The notes under the pieces were generated by a model, which saw nothing but the letters and a program-made list of their open reading frames with translations, made no database searches and was not told the origin of the DNA. From contig PAPM01000025.1 in assembly GCA_002708905.1 (NCBI GenBank), positions 1-64,000 on the forward strand: a stretch of DNA of 64,000 bases, written 5' to 3'. The translations under genes were made by a program, and so were the position numbers. How positions within the stretch are numbered: position 1 is the first letter of the stretch; every line of letters begins with the position of its first letter. Shown here one piece after another: positions 53,342-63,423 of the stretch. The DNA comes from Pseudomonadales bacterium (GTDB taxonomy: Bacteria > Pseudomonadota > Gammaproteobacteria > Pseudomonadales > Ketobacteraceae).

Positions 53342-56065
53342 ATGCAAGCAGGCCATTACGATGTGACGCATCTCTTTTCATCGCTGGTGGTACTGTTGTT
53401 TTGCCTGTGCAACCTGAGTTATGCCGCAGCCCCATCCAGCCCGGACCTGTTCTTTTATCACGAGCAATATCCGGGCGCTGAAGAGAGCTTAGCACCTCAT
53501 AAGATAAAGGAATGGAAAGCGGTCGAACGCTCTCAACTCAATCTGGGATTTGTTGAGGGCAACATCTGGGTAAAATTTCAGATAGAGCCGAATCACTCCG
53601 GATCACCCGAAATAATGCTGGAAGTGGCAAACCACAAAATCACAGAGCTGGATGTTTACGTGTACAAGGTGGCTGGCAATGAACTCCTGCCGGATGCCCG
53701 GTTCTCGGTGGGAGATCACCTCCCCATTTCCCAGCGCCCTTATCCTGCCCGTAATTTTATCTTTCCCATCGACACCTCCGCAAAGGCCGGCAAAGTGGTG
53801 TATATGCGGTTCAACAACCGCTACCCCATGAAGTTACCGATTAACCTATGGACGCCGGAACAACTGGAACGGCGTAACGAAGCTCGCGTTCTGTTTCAGG
53901 GATTTTACTTCGGTGTAGTTGCTATCATGGCCATCTACAATCTCTGCATCTACTTTTTTGTACGCGACAAAAGTTACGGCACCTATAGTTTTTTCATCCT
54001 GTGCCTGTCCGGCTTTATCCTGGTCGACCGGGGATTGGCAATCGAATACTTATGGCCAAACCATCCGGGATATGACTTCCAGATGACGCTGGTGGTCACG
54101 GCCTTGGGATCTGCCGCCAGTATTCCATTCACTGTTCACTTTCTTTCTCTGCACCAGCATGCGCCGCGCATAGCGTCCGCTTATCGCTACCTGACACGCT
54201 TGTGGTTAGCGCTTGCCCTGCTCGGCTTGTTCTACCCTGCAATGTGGTTATTCTATGTGGTGGTAACCATTTTGATTCCCGGCAGTATATCACTGGCATT
54301 GGTAGGACTCCTGATGTGGCGTCGCGGGGTTGCGGCTGCCCCCTACTACACCCTGGCCTGGTTTGTCCTGGTTTCGGCGGTCACAGTTTATGACGCGTAC
54401 CTGCTTGGTTTGCTTCCCATCTCAATTTATACGGAGTATTCCTTACAGGTGGGTAATATGGTGGAGGTTACCTTACTGTCACTGGGCCTTGCCTATCGGA
54501 TCAAATCCCTGGATCGGGAAAAGCGGGAAGCCCATCTGCTGACCAAGACCAAGAGCGAGTTTCTGGCCACCATGAGCCACGAAATCCGCACCCCAATGAA
54601 CGGTATCCTGGGGATGGCAGAACTGTTGGGGGACACCAGCCTGAACCAGCAACAGCGCTCCTATCTCAACACCATCCTGGGATCGGGCAAAACCTTGATG
54701 ACCGTGTTGAATGACATTCTGGATTATTCCAAGATTGAAGCAGGCAAACTGGAACTGGAGTCTGTTTCGTTTCCGGTACGCCGCCTGCTGGATGACACCG
54801 CCAATGTCTTCTCGGTCACCGCAAAAGAAAAAGGGTTGTATTTCAATACCTACATTTCGGCCCGGGTGCCTGCCCGCATCGACGGCGATGCCGCCCGACT
54901 TGGCCAAATCCTCACTAACCTCCTGAGCAACGCTTTCAAATTCACCCATGAAGGAGAAGTGACGCTGACGGCCGATTGCGACGAAACATTCCAGTATCTG
55001 GTGATCAAAGTGAGCGATACCGGCGTGGGCATTCCCGAGCAAAAGCAGCATTCCATCTTTGAGCAGTTTGCACAAGCGGAACGCTCCACCAGCCGCAAAT
55101 ACGGAGGCTCCGGACTGGGACTTACGATCTCGAAGCGTTTTGTGGAAATGATGGGCGGAAATATCGGAGTACATAGCCAGTCCGGGCAAGGTTCCACATT
55201 CTGGTTTACGATACCCTTGACGAACCCCCGTCGTTTCAACCTGGATAATATTGATGACCTTAAACCCGTCGCAGAGCATTTAAGAATCCTGATCTGCTGT
55301 CCCGACACCCGATTTAACAATTTGATTAATGAGTATCATCAGCTCTGGGGGTTTTCGTTGGTCTGCACCCACAGTCTTGAGGAGTTACAACATACCCTGG
55401 AAGACAACAAACAATCCTTTCACTTTGTATTGATCGACCAGTACTGTGAAGACTTTGCAGTAGACCAGATCAATCAGCTGATAACAGACTACGCCACGCT
55501 GCAAACCACCAACCTGATACTGGTTGTCAAAGCCGGATTCGCGCGTAACAGCATTGAAGGGCTGCATAAGCCGCCGATTTTTGAGGAGTTCCCAATCAGC
55601 ATCACCTCCATTCAATTGACGCTGCTGGAACGAATCGGCTTTAAACGGAAGCTGCCGCCGGCAACATCAGAAAACATTGATCTGAGTAAAATGCGCCTGC
55701 TCGTGGTGGATGATAATCCCGTCAATACAAAAGTGATCTGTGGTTACCTGAAGAAACTCAGCATCACACCGGAACTGGCAGCTTCCGGAAAAGAAGCTCT
55801 GGAAAAAACCGTCGGCACCGATACGCAGTATGATTTGATTTTCATGGACTGCGAGATGCCGGATATTGACGGATACGAGGCAACGCTCAGGATTCGCCAA
55901 TGGGAAGCGGAACAAGGCAAATCCAACCAGATAATTTGCGCCCTCAGCGCTCACGCGATGAAGAGCTATCGAGACAGGTGTCTGGAGGTCGGCATGAATG
56001 ACTTTCTGGCCAAACCAATTGTGATGAACGATCTGCAACGGTTGCTCATGAACTACGCCCGGTAA
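53342..56065 (+). CDS. Hybrid sensor histidine kinase with 7TMR-DISM sensor and two receiver-like domains
   Basis: A 907-residue membrane sensor with the same architecture as the kinase at 45185-48043. It has a signal peptide (ending LSYAA), a DISMED2 extracellular domain, seven helices, HisKA (ATMSHEIRTPMNGIL), HATPase (NLLSNAFKFTHEGE, GGSGLGLTISKRF), a degenerate receiver (about 640-760; VLIDQY, lacking the paired acidic residues) and a true receiver (RLLVVDDNPVNTKVI, IFMDCEMPDIDGYEA). The ATG at 53342 with AGGA five bases ahead is preferred to a GTG at 53318. It has no downstream output regulator, so it must signal to a partner elsewhere. Confidence 0.93.
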   Translation: MQAGHYDVTHLFSSLVVLLFCLCNLSYAAAPSSPDLFFYHEQYPGAEESLAPHKIKEWKAVERSQLNLGFVEGNIWVKFQIEPNHSGSPEIMLEVANHKITELDVYVYKVAGNELLPDARFSVGDHLPISQRPYPARNFIFPIDTSAKAGKVVYMRFNNRYPMKLPINLWTPEQLERRNEARVLFQGFYFGVVAIMAIYNLCIYFFVRDKSYGTYSFFILCLSGFILVDRGLAIEYLWPNHPGYDFQMTLVVTALGSAASIPFTVHFLSLHQHAPRIASAYRYLTRLWLALALLGLFYPAMWLFYVVVTILIPGSISLALVGLLMWRRGVAAAPYYTLAWFVLVSAVTVYDAYLLGLLPISIYTEYSLQVGNMVEVTLLSLGLAYRIKSLDREKREAHLLTKTKSEFLATMSHEIRTPMNGILGMAELLGDTSLNQQQRSYLNTILGSGKTLMTVLNDILDYSKIEAGKLELESVSFPVRRLLDDTANVFSVTAKEKGLYFNTYISARVPARIDGDAARLGQILTNLLSNAFKFTHEGEVTLTADCDETFQYLVIKVSDTGVGIPEQKQHSIFEQFAQAERSTSRKYGGSGLGLTISKRFVEMMGGNIGVHSQSGQGSTFWFTIPLTNPRRFNLDNIDDLKPVAEHLRILICCPDTRFNNLINEYHQLWGFSLVCTHSLEELQHTLEDNKQSFHFVLIDQYCEDFAVDQINQLITDYATLQTTNLILVVKAGFARNSIEGLHKPPIFEEFPISITSIQLTLLERIGFKRKLPPATSENIDLSKMRLLVVDDNPVNTKVICGYLKKLSITPELAASGKEALEKTVGTDTQYDLIFMDCEMPDIDGYEATLRIRQWEAEQGKSNQIICALSAHAMKSYRDRCLEVGMNDFLAKPIVMNDLQRLLMNYAR

Positions 56066-56099
56066 ACAGGAAAGGGAGGCTGACGCCTCCTTTTCCTGT
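56066..56099. terminator. Bidirectional terminator between kinase and DUF1329 genes
   Basis: ACAGGAAAGGGAGGC-TGAC-GCCTCCTTTTCCTGT: a 15-pair stem with one G-T and a four-base loop, two bases past the kinase stop. The T content after it is modest on both strands. The DUF1329 stop is 22 bases further, so it can serve both convergent genes. Confidence 0.75.
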
Positions 56100-56120
56100 T
56101 CTTTCGACGGCGTCAGCCGG

Positions 56121-57500
56121 TTATCTTACCCCGGCTCGTCGCAACGCCGCTGGCTGGAAATCCCCGTAGGAAAACTTGGCATTCCAATCCACACCCATGA
56201 TTTCGTTATTCTCGAAACCAAGTGCCAGGTAACGGCCGGCGTGCAGGTCATACAACACTTCCAGGGAATAGCCTTGTACCGGTACGTGGTAGTACAGAAT
56301 CTCATGGGACTCTGCAACCCGCCACAGATTGCCACGACCATCGTAATGATCAATTACCGCCGCCATCCAGCTGTCTTCATCCAGGAAGAAAACCCGTTTG
56401 GCGTAGATGTGCCGAGTTCCGGAACGCAAGTTGGCTTCCACTTCCCAGACCCGATGCAACTCATAACGCGTCAGGTCCTGGTTGATATGGCCAGGCTTAA
56501 TGACATCATCATAGGGCAAACCTTTCTCATCCAGTTTGTAAGAGTTGTAGCCAATGTACATCTCCCGCTTGCCTTTCAAGGTCCATTCATAGCGGTCGGG
56601 GGAACCGTTGTACAGGTCATAGTTATCCGCTGTACGCATACCGTCTGCGGCGGTGCCCGGGCCATCATAAGCCACCTGAGGCGCTCGACGGACGCGACGC
56701 TGACCCGCATTATAAATCCAGGCCCGACGTGGCTCTTTTACCTGATCCAGGGTCTCATGCACCAACAACACATTGCCCGCCAGGCGCGATGGTGCAGTTA
56801 CCACCTGTTTACCGTAGAACAGCACGTTATCGTCTTTACCCGGCTCGTAGTCGGTCAGCTTATTGGCCACAACCACCTGATCGCGGAACATCACCATACT
56901 GTATGCGCCATTGGCCAAAGGCGTCACCTGACCGGCATAACGGTCCAGTGCATCCCCACGCCAGCGGGCAATGTGATTCCACACCGCCTCCAGACCATTA
57001 TTGGGAATCGGGAACGGATACCCTTGCAGCTCATAGTTTTTCAGGCCGGTGGGGCCTACCGGTTCAGTGGAGAGTGCATTCTTCTTGGTCAGTTCTGCAA
57101 TGTGTTCCGGCATGCGGAATGTACGGCGCGACTGGTAGACCGGCATACGGAAAGTTTCGGGATACTTTTGAAACATCGCATACTGGCCGGGGCTCAGTTT
57201 GTCTTTGTACTGATCGACATTTTCAGCGGTAATGGTGAACAGCGGTTTGTCATCCGGGAACGGATTACACAGGAACTCGCCTCCCTTGTAACAGGCCGGT
57301 GCCGATTTCATACCCCCATCATAAGCCAGGATAGTGCCGTCGGCATTGCCCGCCACTTCAGCCCCCGTGACCGTCAATTCTGATCCGCCCAGCTTTTTGG
57401 CCTGCTCTTGCGGCACTTTGGCCTGGGCCGCAGACACCAGCATTACAGAGGCCACTGCAGCGGCCAGGGTGCTAACAAGTCTTGTTGTTTTGATATTCAT
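56121..57500 (-). CDS. DUF1329 family protein (LolB-like outer-membrane-associated)
   Basis: A 459-residue exported protein, signal peptide 1-27 (ending SAAQA). DUF1329 hallmarks are present: KLGGSELTVTGAEVAGNADG at the N-terminus, RRAWIYNAGQRRVRRAP, and RYELHRVWEVEANLRSG with KRVFFLDEDSWMAAVIDHYD near the end. The fold resembles lipoprotein carriers of the LolB type, and members sit next to DUF1302 genes in hydrocarbon and steroid degraders. It lies 20 bases downstream of the DUF1302 gene, certainly one operon. The substrate is unknown, plausibly a hydrophobic compound. Confidence 0.92.
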   Translation of the reverse strand: MNIKTTRLVSTLAAAVASVMLVSAAQAKVPQEQAKKLGGSELTVTGAEVAGNADGTILAYDGGMKSAPACYKGGEFLCNPFPDDKPLFTITAENVDQYKDKLSPGQYAMFQKYPETFRMPVYQSRRTFRMPEHIAELTKKNALSTEPVGPTGLKNYELQGYPFPIPNNGLEAVWNHIARWRGDALDRYAGQVTPLANGAYSMVMFRDQVVVANKLTDYEPGKDDNVLFYGKQVVTAPSRLAGNVLLVHETLDQVKEPRRAWIYNAGQRRVRRAPQVAYDGPGTAADGMRTADNYDLYNGSPDRYEWTLKGKREMYIGYNSYKLDEKGLPYDDVIKPGHINQDLTRYELHRVWEVEANLRSGTRHIYAKRVFFLDEDSWMAAVIDHYDGRGNLWRVAESHEILYYHVPVQGYSLEVLYDLHAGRYLALGFENNEIMGVDWNAKFSYGDFQPAALRRAGVR

Positions 57501-57520
57501 TAATTCTATTCCCCCTGACC

Positions 57521-59560
57521 TTAAAAGGATGCAGACGCGCTGACAGAGTAGTAATCCTTGTCAGCCAGTTGGTTGTAGGGTTCAGCTCCGTAGAAGTTCG
57601 TGTAGGAAGCCTGGACGCTGTAGTCGTTCAGCCATATCGCTTCCAACGAAAGGCCCAGCGCCTTCCGATCTTTCAGGAAGTTGGAAACCGGGCTTGCGGA
57701 GTAGCCATAAACGTCATGGCTGAAGCTCACAGTGGGCTTCAGGTTTATCCCGGCAAACACATTGTTGTATTCCCCGGTGAAACGCATTTTATAGCCCCAG
57801 GCACCACTGGTTGGGTAAGCATTCTTCTCAGGTGACCCGGCAGAATTGGGAAGGAGCAGCGCCAATCCTGTCAGGAAATCGGCATAAGGTGTGGGTACTA
57901 ATCCGGGAATGGTCTGGTCTACTGGAGGCAGATTAGGGAAGTTCAGCGTGGCGTTGTAACTGCTGTTCAGGAGTGCCTTGTCTTTGGCTGGCAGGTCGGT
58001 ATAGGAACCGGCAATATCCAGGATTGCGGTCCAACGGGAAGCCCCCAGAACCTGATCAAAAAAATGGATAAACGCCAGTTCGGCCTGATAGTAATCCGTT
58101 TCATAATAACCGACGTTCTCATCACCGGAGTCGAACTTGGTGTAGCAGTCGTAGGGTACCGGCGCATCATAACAAGTCAGCGCCGGGAGCCCCACTGCAC
58201 CGGCCAGGGAATCACCGTCCTCCAACGCAAAAGGCTGGTCCTTACGCATGCTTATTTCACCGGATACCGCCGTCGCGCCACCAGGTAATCCAAAATCAAA
58301 TGTGGTATTGAAACTGGCACCAATAAGCGGAATGTCTTCTACATAATCCAGGTAATAGTCGCCGAAGGGCAGCAGGAACGCCGTTGCCAGCGGATTGCCC
58401 GTGGCGGTGACCAAGGCCGTCCGCAAATCTGACAGACTCAAACCGGTTGGCAGGGAGCCGCCGCCATTGAGAGCCGGATTAGCGTTAAAGAAAGCCACAA
58501 ACTCATCTGCATTGGCGTAGTGCCCGGAAATCACCGGCAATCGCGAATGCAGATTCATGTAATAGAGGCTGAATTCCGTACCAATGGCGTCGGCGAAATA
58601 GCGCAGTGCAAAACCGAATTCCCCACCGTCTTTGGGTTCCTCATCACCGATTCTTGGCAGGGTCACCCAATCGGCAGGCGCCGTAAATATTACCGGCTCC
58701 GGTGCAGCATGCAGTTCCATGCCATAGGGTACAAAACCATTGTAACAACCTGGGCCTACCAAATCAGAAGGTGAGAAAAAGGTGCCACAGGCAGGCAATT
58801 CCGTTTCTTTCCACTCGAGCATGTAGAATGCTTCAAGGGTTAAGGAATTTGTGAGACCAAAGGATCCGTAGAGTGAGCCCAGGGGAATCAAGGCATCTTT
58901 TACTTCAGAGCCGGGTGCCAACAGCGCACTGACGTCAACCGGATTGATGCTGTTGATACCGTTGGCAAAGAAGATCCCCTCCCCCCAGCTGATCACCTGA
59001 CGGCCCAGACGTACATTAAGCGGTCTGTCACCGATGTACCAATCCCCCCAGATAAAGGCATCCAGAATATCAGCGCTGCGACCATCACTCTGGTTGGGTT
59101 CCAGCTCGTTACCAACCACCGAGCCAAGTGGATTACCAATTTGCTGGTAATATGCGGGTGTATCGCTAACGCCATCGCCATTGACGATGCGATGATCGTA
59201 GAACGCTTTACCTCGAATGAACGCGCCAAAATTCTTGTAGTTCATCTCAACGTCCATGGTGACCTTGAGCAGCTCCGAGAATGTGGAACCTTTTTTCCAG
59301 TTCAGATTCGCATTATCAGCCGTACTGCTACCATGCCTATGAGCATCGGTACGGGAACCGGTTACATAAAATGTGTTCAAGGCACCGATCTGGCGATAAT
59401 CACGCTCCGACGCACGCCAGGAAGCACCCGCCGATACCGTCGTATCCACCTGCATGTAGAATTCGCCTTGCTTATACTCGAAACCATAGGCCGGCACCAT
59501 AACCGTGGAAGCCACCGCCGCAGCTAACGCACTAGCCCTGTAAACATAACGATTGGACAT
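57521..59560 (-). CDS. DUF1302 family outer-membrane protein
   Basis: A 679-residue protein with signal peptide (MSNRYVYRASALAAAVASTV, cleavage near VPAYG) and a predicted beta-barrel ending in Phe (SVSASASF). DUF1302 landmarks are visible: LRYTLE-like alternating strands, LNVRLGRQVISWGEGIFFAN and FFANGINSINPVDVSALLAPG. Such proteins are thought to move hydrophobic compounds across the outer membrane with DUF1329 partners. The ATG at 59560 is chosen; an upstream in-frame extension of 61 residues lacks a signal sequence. The 283 bases upstream hold no other gene. Confidence 0.92.
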   Translation of the reverse strand: MSNRYVYRASALAAAVASTVMVPAYGFEYKQGEFYMQVDTTVSAGASWRASERDYRQIGALNTFYVTGSRTDAHRHGSSTADNANLNWKKGSTFSELLKVTMDVEMNYKNFGAFIRGKAFYDHRIVNGDGVSDTPAYYQQIGNPLGSVVGNELEPNQSDGRSADILDAFIWGDWYIGDRPLNVRLGRQVISWGEGIFFANGINSINPVDVSALLAPGSEVKDALIPLGSLYGSFGLTNSLTLEAFYMLEWKETELPACGTFFSPSDLVGPGCYNGFVPYGMELHAAPEPVIFTAPADWVTLPRIGDEEPKDGGEFGFALRYFADAIGTEFSLYYMNLHSRLPVISGHYANADEFVAFFNANPALNGGGSLPTGLSLSDLRTALVTATGNPLATAFLLPFGDYYLDYVEDIPLIGASFNTTFDFGLPGGATAVSGEISMRKDQPFALEDGDSLAGAVGLPALTCYDAPVPYDCYTKFDSGDENVGYYETDYYQAELAFIHFFDQVLGASRWTAILDIAGSYTDLPAKDKALLNSSYNATLNFPNLPPVDQTIPGLVPTPYADFLTGLALLLPNSAGSPEKNAYPTSGAWGYKMRFTGEYNNVFAGINLKPTVSFSHDVYGYSASPVSNFLKDRKALGLSLEAIWLNDYSVQASYTNFYGAEPYNQLADKDYYSVSASASF

Positions 59561-59843
59561 GTGAGAGTCTCTCCGTCTCTTTTGGAGTTGCAATTCCTGT
59601 ACTGGACCAGATGAAGGAAGGTTGGAAAAATGCGCAGTTACAGCATTGGCCAGCACCATAGACGATTGATTGTTTTTTTGTTTAATCGCCCAATGTGCGA
59701 CCTTACCAAAGGCCATTCGCTTTTTAATGGCCATATAGTTCAAATTAAATGTCCTATTTAACCAGTGTCGCGTTATGCCAGTGATTACGTTGCAGAAGTA
59801 ATCTGAGCGACTTAAAGAACACTGGCTACGCGTTGAATCAGAA
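59561..59843. other. Gap upstream of the DUF1302-DUF1329 operon
   Basis: No gene is supported here. An in-frame extension of the DUF1302 reading frame crosses it, but its codons lack signal-peptide or barrel character. It must hold the operon promoter; no strong -35/-10 pair was recognised. Confidence 0.4.
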
Positions 59844-61148
59844 TCACAGTGTATGAATTTCTATATCGGGCAAGGTACGGGCGCGAACCGCAAATTCATC
59901 AGGATCACCGTCATAGCCATCACTCATTAACAGGCTCACCACAACCCCGATAAAACCGCGCTTGGGAAACTCTTCGATGACGTAGCCGGTATTCGGCAGT
60001 TGGCCGGGAAACAATTCATTCGGTCTGGTACGTTCAAGGTCGTCTTCAAACAGCAGCGACATTTTTGAATCAAACCCACCCAGGTAGTCCACAAAGGACA
60101 AAAAATCCAGATTGCGTTTGGTACTCACCCAAATCCAGTTGTTATGGGGATCCAATCCAGCGTCTATCACCCGCTGTTCACGGCCATCTATTTTGCCATC
60201 CACCACGCCCTCCAGTTGAGGCGCTGCTGAAGTACGCACCGTCGCCCCCAACAAACGATTGGCATCAATCGACATGGTAATGGTTGGCTCCACCACCAGG
60301 CTGCGGCGTAACTCGGGAATCACCCCACGCACATCGTACATGAGAGACTTTGGACCATGATGGATTTGCACACTGAGATTGAGAATACGGACCGCCAGGA
60401 AGTAAACACTGAAGTCCAATTGGGTGGTGGTCCGGATGGGGCCAATTTTTTCACCCCTGGGTACGGCAATCAGTTGCTCGTTATCCAACTCCACTTCCGC
60501 CAGGGAAGTGAGTACCCCACCACGCAACTTCAGATTAAGGGAATCCAGTGGGCGCTCACCCAGATAATTCACATAACTGAAATCATCCCACACCAGATGA
60601 TTGTCCTTGCGGTAACGGATGCTGTAGAAGTCGGTTTCCACCAGCCCTTCTTCCGCACTGTAGCGGACATACTGCTCATCCGAGCGCAGGCGTGAATTCC
60701 TCATCACATAAACGTAGCGCTCATAGCCCTGGGTATCCCGGGTCAGGATTTCAGCAACAATTGAACCGTCGTGGAGAGTGTTCCCCCTGTAACGCTCACC
60801 GGCATCTTTGAACAGGAAGAGAATTTTATCGGTGGCATCCATCAATTCCGGATCACCGGACAACGGCACATCCCAATCAGCGAAATATACGGCGCCGCCA
60901 ACATTGTACTGGTCAATCTGAAACGGGATGGGTTCCAACAGACCATCAATCATCGCGGCTAACGATATCTGTTCCAGCGGCAACGCCAGAACAGAAGGAA
61001 TGTCTTCCCCTTCCACCGTAATGATTTTGAAAGCATCGATCTGTTCCAGCGGCGGTGTGAGCGCATGGGCTGTCGTCCCCCCAAACAACCCATAGCCCCA
61101 CGCAATCGCAACCATCAGAACTCTGAACATTCCCATTTTCAGCACCAT
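59844..61148 (-). CDS. Secreted protein of unknown function
   Basis: Unrecognised 434-residue protein. A signal peptide (about 1-29, ending TTAHA) is followed by a mostly beta-strand mature part (LTPPLEQIDAFKIITVEGED, GAVYFADWDVPLSGDPELMD, ILFLFKDAGERYRG, FVDYLGGFDSKMSLLFEDDL). It has no cysteines of note and no known catalytic motif. It lies upstream of the DUF1302-DUF1329 operon on the same strand, 283 bases apart. Its export and position suggest a periplasmic part of the same system, but this is a guess. Met 5 or 7 could also be the start. Confidence 0.75.
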   Translation of the reverse strand: MVLKMGMFRVLMVAIAWGYGLFGGTTAHALTPPLEQIDAFKIITVEGEDIPSVLALPLEQISLAAMIDGLLEPIPFQIDQYNVGGAVYFADWDVPLSGDPELMDATDKILFLFKDAGERYRGNTLHDGSIVAEILTRDTQGYERYVYVMRNSRLRSDEQYVRYSAEEGLVETDFYSIRYRKDNHLVWDDFSYVNYLGERPLDSLNLKLRGGVLTSLAEVELDNEQLIAVPRGEKIGPIRTTTQLDFSVYFLAVRILNLSVQIHHGPKSLMYDVRGVIPELRRSLVVEPTITMSIDANRLLGATVRTSAAPQLEGVVDGKIDGREQRVIDAGLDPHNNWIWVSTKRNLDFLSFVDYLGGFDSKMSLLFEDDLERTRPNELFPGQLPNTGYVIEEFPKRGFIGVVVSLLMSDGYDGDPDEFAVRARTLPDIEIHTL

Positions 61149-61262
61149 GTGTTTTTTCTTGCCATGGTAGCCAGGGTGTCAGCAGGTAAAAACGGCAAAA
61201 AAGTTCCGTTTATTTGGTTTTTTCAGCCACTCGGTTCATTAAACTGTCACAACGCCGAATAT

Positions 61263-62513
61263 TCATGACTTATCCGGCGCGGCCTCCTCCTGATATTCCT
61301 CGTCGGGCAGCATTTCAAAGGCAGTGGGCGTGGTTCGAACCATGGGCACAAAATGGGTGGGATGTTCGGAGGGATCATCCACTTGCTTACGCAACTGCAG
61401 TACCGCAAAGATCGCGAGCAACAATTGCATCACCACGAAATAAAGGGGCAAGGCCTGAGGGCCGATAATGCCCATCATCTGGCCGGCCAGCGCAGGGCCA
61501 ATCGCGGCACCGGCACCGTGGAGCAGCAAAATCCCGCTGCTGCCGGACAGCATGCTGTCGGCGTCCAGATGATCGCTGAGATGAGCCACACAAACCGGGT
61601 ACACCGCAAAAGCCAGCCCCCCATAGAGGGCGATGGCCAACATAACCCACCGGCCCGCATAGGACAGCATTAGCAGAAACGAAGCGGCCACGGCCGCAAA
61701 CAGGCAGACCACCGCCAAAACCTTGCGTCGGTCATGGGTATCTGAATACCGCCCCAACGGAAACTGCAATATCGCTCCCCCGATGACAGCGGAACTGATA
61801 AAGGTCGCGACGCTATCGGTAGTGAGTCCAATGCGTTTCGCATAGAGTGCCCCCAGCCCCCAGAACGCCCCCATGGCCAGCCCGGAAAGCAGTGCACCCG
61901 CCATCGCCACCGGCGCCACTTTATAGAGGTCACCATATTTGACCTTGGAGACCTGAGAGACTTCCGGCTGCGCCAGTCGGGTCCAGGTCACGGGAAGTAA
62001 ACTCAGGCTGACCAAAATGGCGGCTATGGCGAACAGGGTGAAGGCAGAGGGATCGTCCAGCCGCAGCAGCTGCTGCGCCAAAGCCAAGGCCACCAGGTTG
62101 ACCACCATGTAGATGGAAAACACCTTGCCACGCTGATCAGACGGCGTATAGCCATTCAACCAGCTCTCGATGACGGTGTAGAGTATCACCAGGGCAATGC
62201 CGGTAAGCATCCGCAGCAACGTCCATACCCAGGGGTGGACAACCAACACGTGCAACAACACTGAGCAGGCACCCAATGCAGCGCAGAAAGCAAAGGTACG
62301 GACATGACCTATGCGCTGAATAATGGGTAACGCCAGGAAAGTACCGATCAAAAATCCAACAAAATAGCCGGACATGATCAACCCCATACTGCTATCACTG
62401 TAGCCTTCCATGCCCCCACGTATCGCCAACAGCGTGTTCAAAAGGCCGCTCCCAAGCAACAACAGCGCTACACCCATCAGTAACGCTCCAATAGGGAGTA
62501 TCAGTGGCAGCAT
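61263..62513 (-). CDS. MFS transporter, YcaD-like
   Basis: A 416-residue inner-membrane carrier with 12 predicted helices. The N-terminal half has LLGSGLLNTLLAIRGGMEGY and IMSGYFVGFLIGTFLALPII, and the region between helices 4 and 6 ILYTVIESWLNGYTPSDQRG matches the YcaD/sugar-like subfamily. The second half includes GGAILQFPLGRYSDTHDRRK. The C-terminal cytoplasmic tail is acidic. The substrate is unknown. A strong GGAGGTGAG site precedes the ATG. Confidence 0.92.
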   Translation of the reverse strand: MLPLILPIGALLMGVALLLLGSGLLNTLLAIRGGMEGYSDSSMGLIMSGYFVGFLIGTFLALPIIQRIGHVRTFAFCAALGACSVLLHVLVVHPWVWTLLRMLTGIALVILYTVIESWLNGYTPSDQRGKVFSIYMVVNLVALALAQQLLRLDDPSAFTLFAIAAILVSLSLLPVTWTRLAQPEVSQVSKVKYGDLYKVAPVAMAGALLSGLAMGAFWGLGALYAKRIGLTTDSVATFISSAVIGGAILQFPLGRYSDTHDRRKVLAVVCLFAAVAASFLLMLSYAGRWVMLAIALYGGLAFAVYPVCVAHLSDHLDADSMLSGSSGILLLHGAGAAIGPALAGQMMGIIGPQALPLYFVVMQLLLAIFAVLQLRKQVDDPSEHPTHFVPMVRTTPTAFEMLPDEEYQEEAAPDKS

Positions 62514-62665
62514 TATCTCACCTCCATAATAGACTTCGACTCTAGGATTTTTATGCTAACGTGATTTATAAGAGTTTTGAAATTTTGCTGATTGACCATT
62601 CAATGGCAGTCCGCACTGAGATTCCTCGATTTTCGTTCACAGCCATAAAAACAGGGAGTACGCCC

Positions 62666-63406
62666 ATGAGTAACAACTATTCCGCCCCCAATGCCGCATT
62701 GGTGGAAACCAACGAATCCAGTGACTCACTGGAAGCCGGTATTGAAGGCAACTATTCAGTGGAGCTGTCGGACATTCTGTCGGAGTCATGGCAAAAAACC
62801 AAAGGGGCAAAGCGTTATATCCTGGGTGCAGGGATTCTCATGTACGTAATCGCCTTTGTGGCCATAACAATAATAACCGCTATCACCATGTTTGCCATTG
62901 GGACAGACCCTGAATCACCCGGGCCCATGGCTATCCTGGTTCAAGTGTTGGTGCAAATTCTGTTTATGGCCTTGATTCTGCCTTTTTCAGCTGGAATTTT
63001 TGTGATGTGCCTGAAACAGGTGCAAGGCCAGCAACCTGAATTCGGGGACTTGTTTTCCTGCTTCAACAAAACCGGCAAGTTGCTGGGATGCATGATCCTG
63101 ATGTACATTATGATCTTTATCGGCTATTTGCTCTTTATCATTCCGGGCATTTACCTGAATTTCGCCTACATCCTGGCGATTCCTTTGATTGTGGATCGTG
63201 ACATGGGGCCCTGGGAAGCCCTGGAGACTTCCCGTAAGGCCATCACCAAACACTGGCTTTCCGTCTTTCTGTTTTTCATCGTGCTGACCATCATCATGCT
63301 GATCAGCATGTTGCCACTGATGATCGGTTTAATCTGGACTGTGCCACTGATGGCGATTGCCATGGCTGTGCTGTACCGGGAAGTGTTCGGCATCGCCAGT
63401 TATTAA
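62666..63406 (+). CDS. Multi-pass membrane protein of unknown function
   Basis: A 246-residue protein with a soluble Ser/Asn/Glu-rich N-terminus (about 1-45) and five or six membrane helices (YILGAGILMYVIAFVAITII, LVQVLVQILFMALILPFSAG, MILMYIMIFIGYLLFIIPGI). The segment FAYILAIPLIVDRDMGPWEA LETSRK-like region (split here by a space) recalls DUF975/UPF0259-type membrane proteins, in which a conserved EALxxS helix follows a transmembrane pair. The ATG at 62666 has GGGAG seven bases ahead and is preferred to an upstream start. No operon partner. Confidence 0.75.
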   Translation: MSNNYSAPNAALVETNESSDSLEAGIEGNYSVELSDILSESWQKTKGAKRYILGAGILMYVIAFVAITIITAITMFAIGTDPESPGPMAILVQVLVQILFMALILPFSAGIFVMCLKQVQGQQPEFGDLFSCFNKTGKLLGCMILMYIMIFIGYLLFIIPGIYLNFAYILAIPLIVDRDMGPWEALETSRKAITKHWLSVFLFFIVLTIIMLISMLPLMIGLIWTVPLMAIAMAVLYREVFGIASY

Positions 63407-63423
63407 TCAGCATGCAACGCTCT

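Noticed and set aside
59561-59743. 61-residue N-terminal extension of the DUF1302 protein
   Set aside because: It would bury the signal peptide inside the protein; the ATG at 59560 puts it at the N-terminus.
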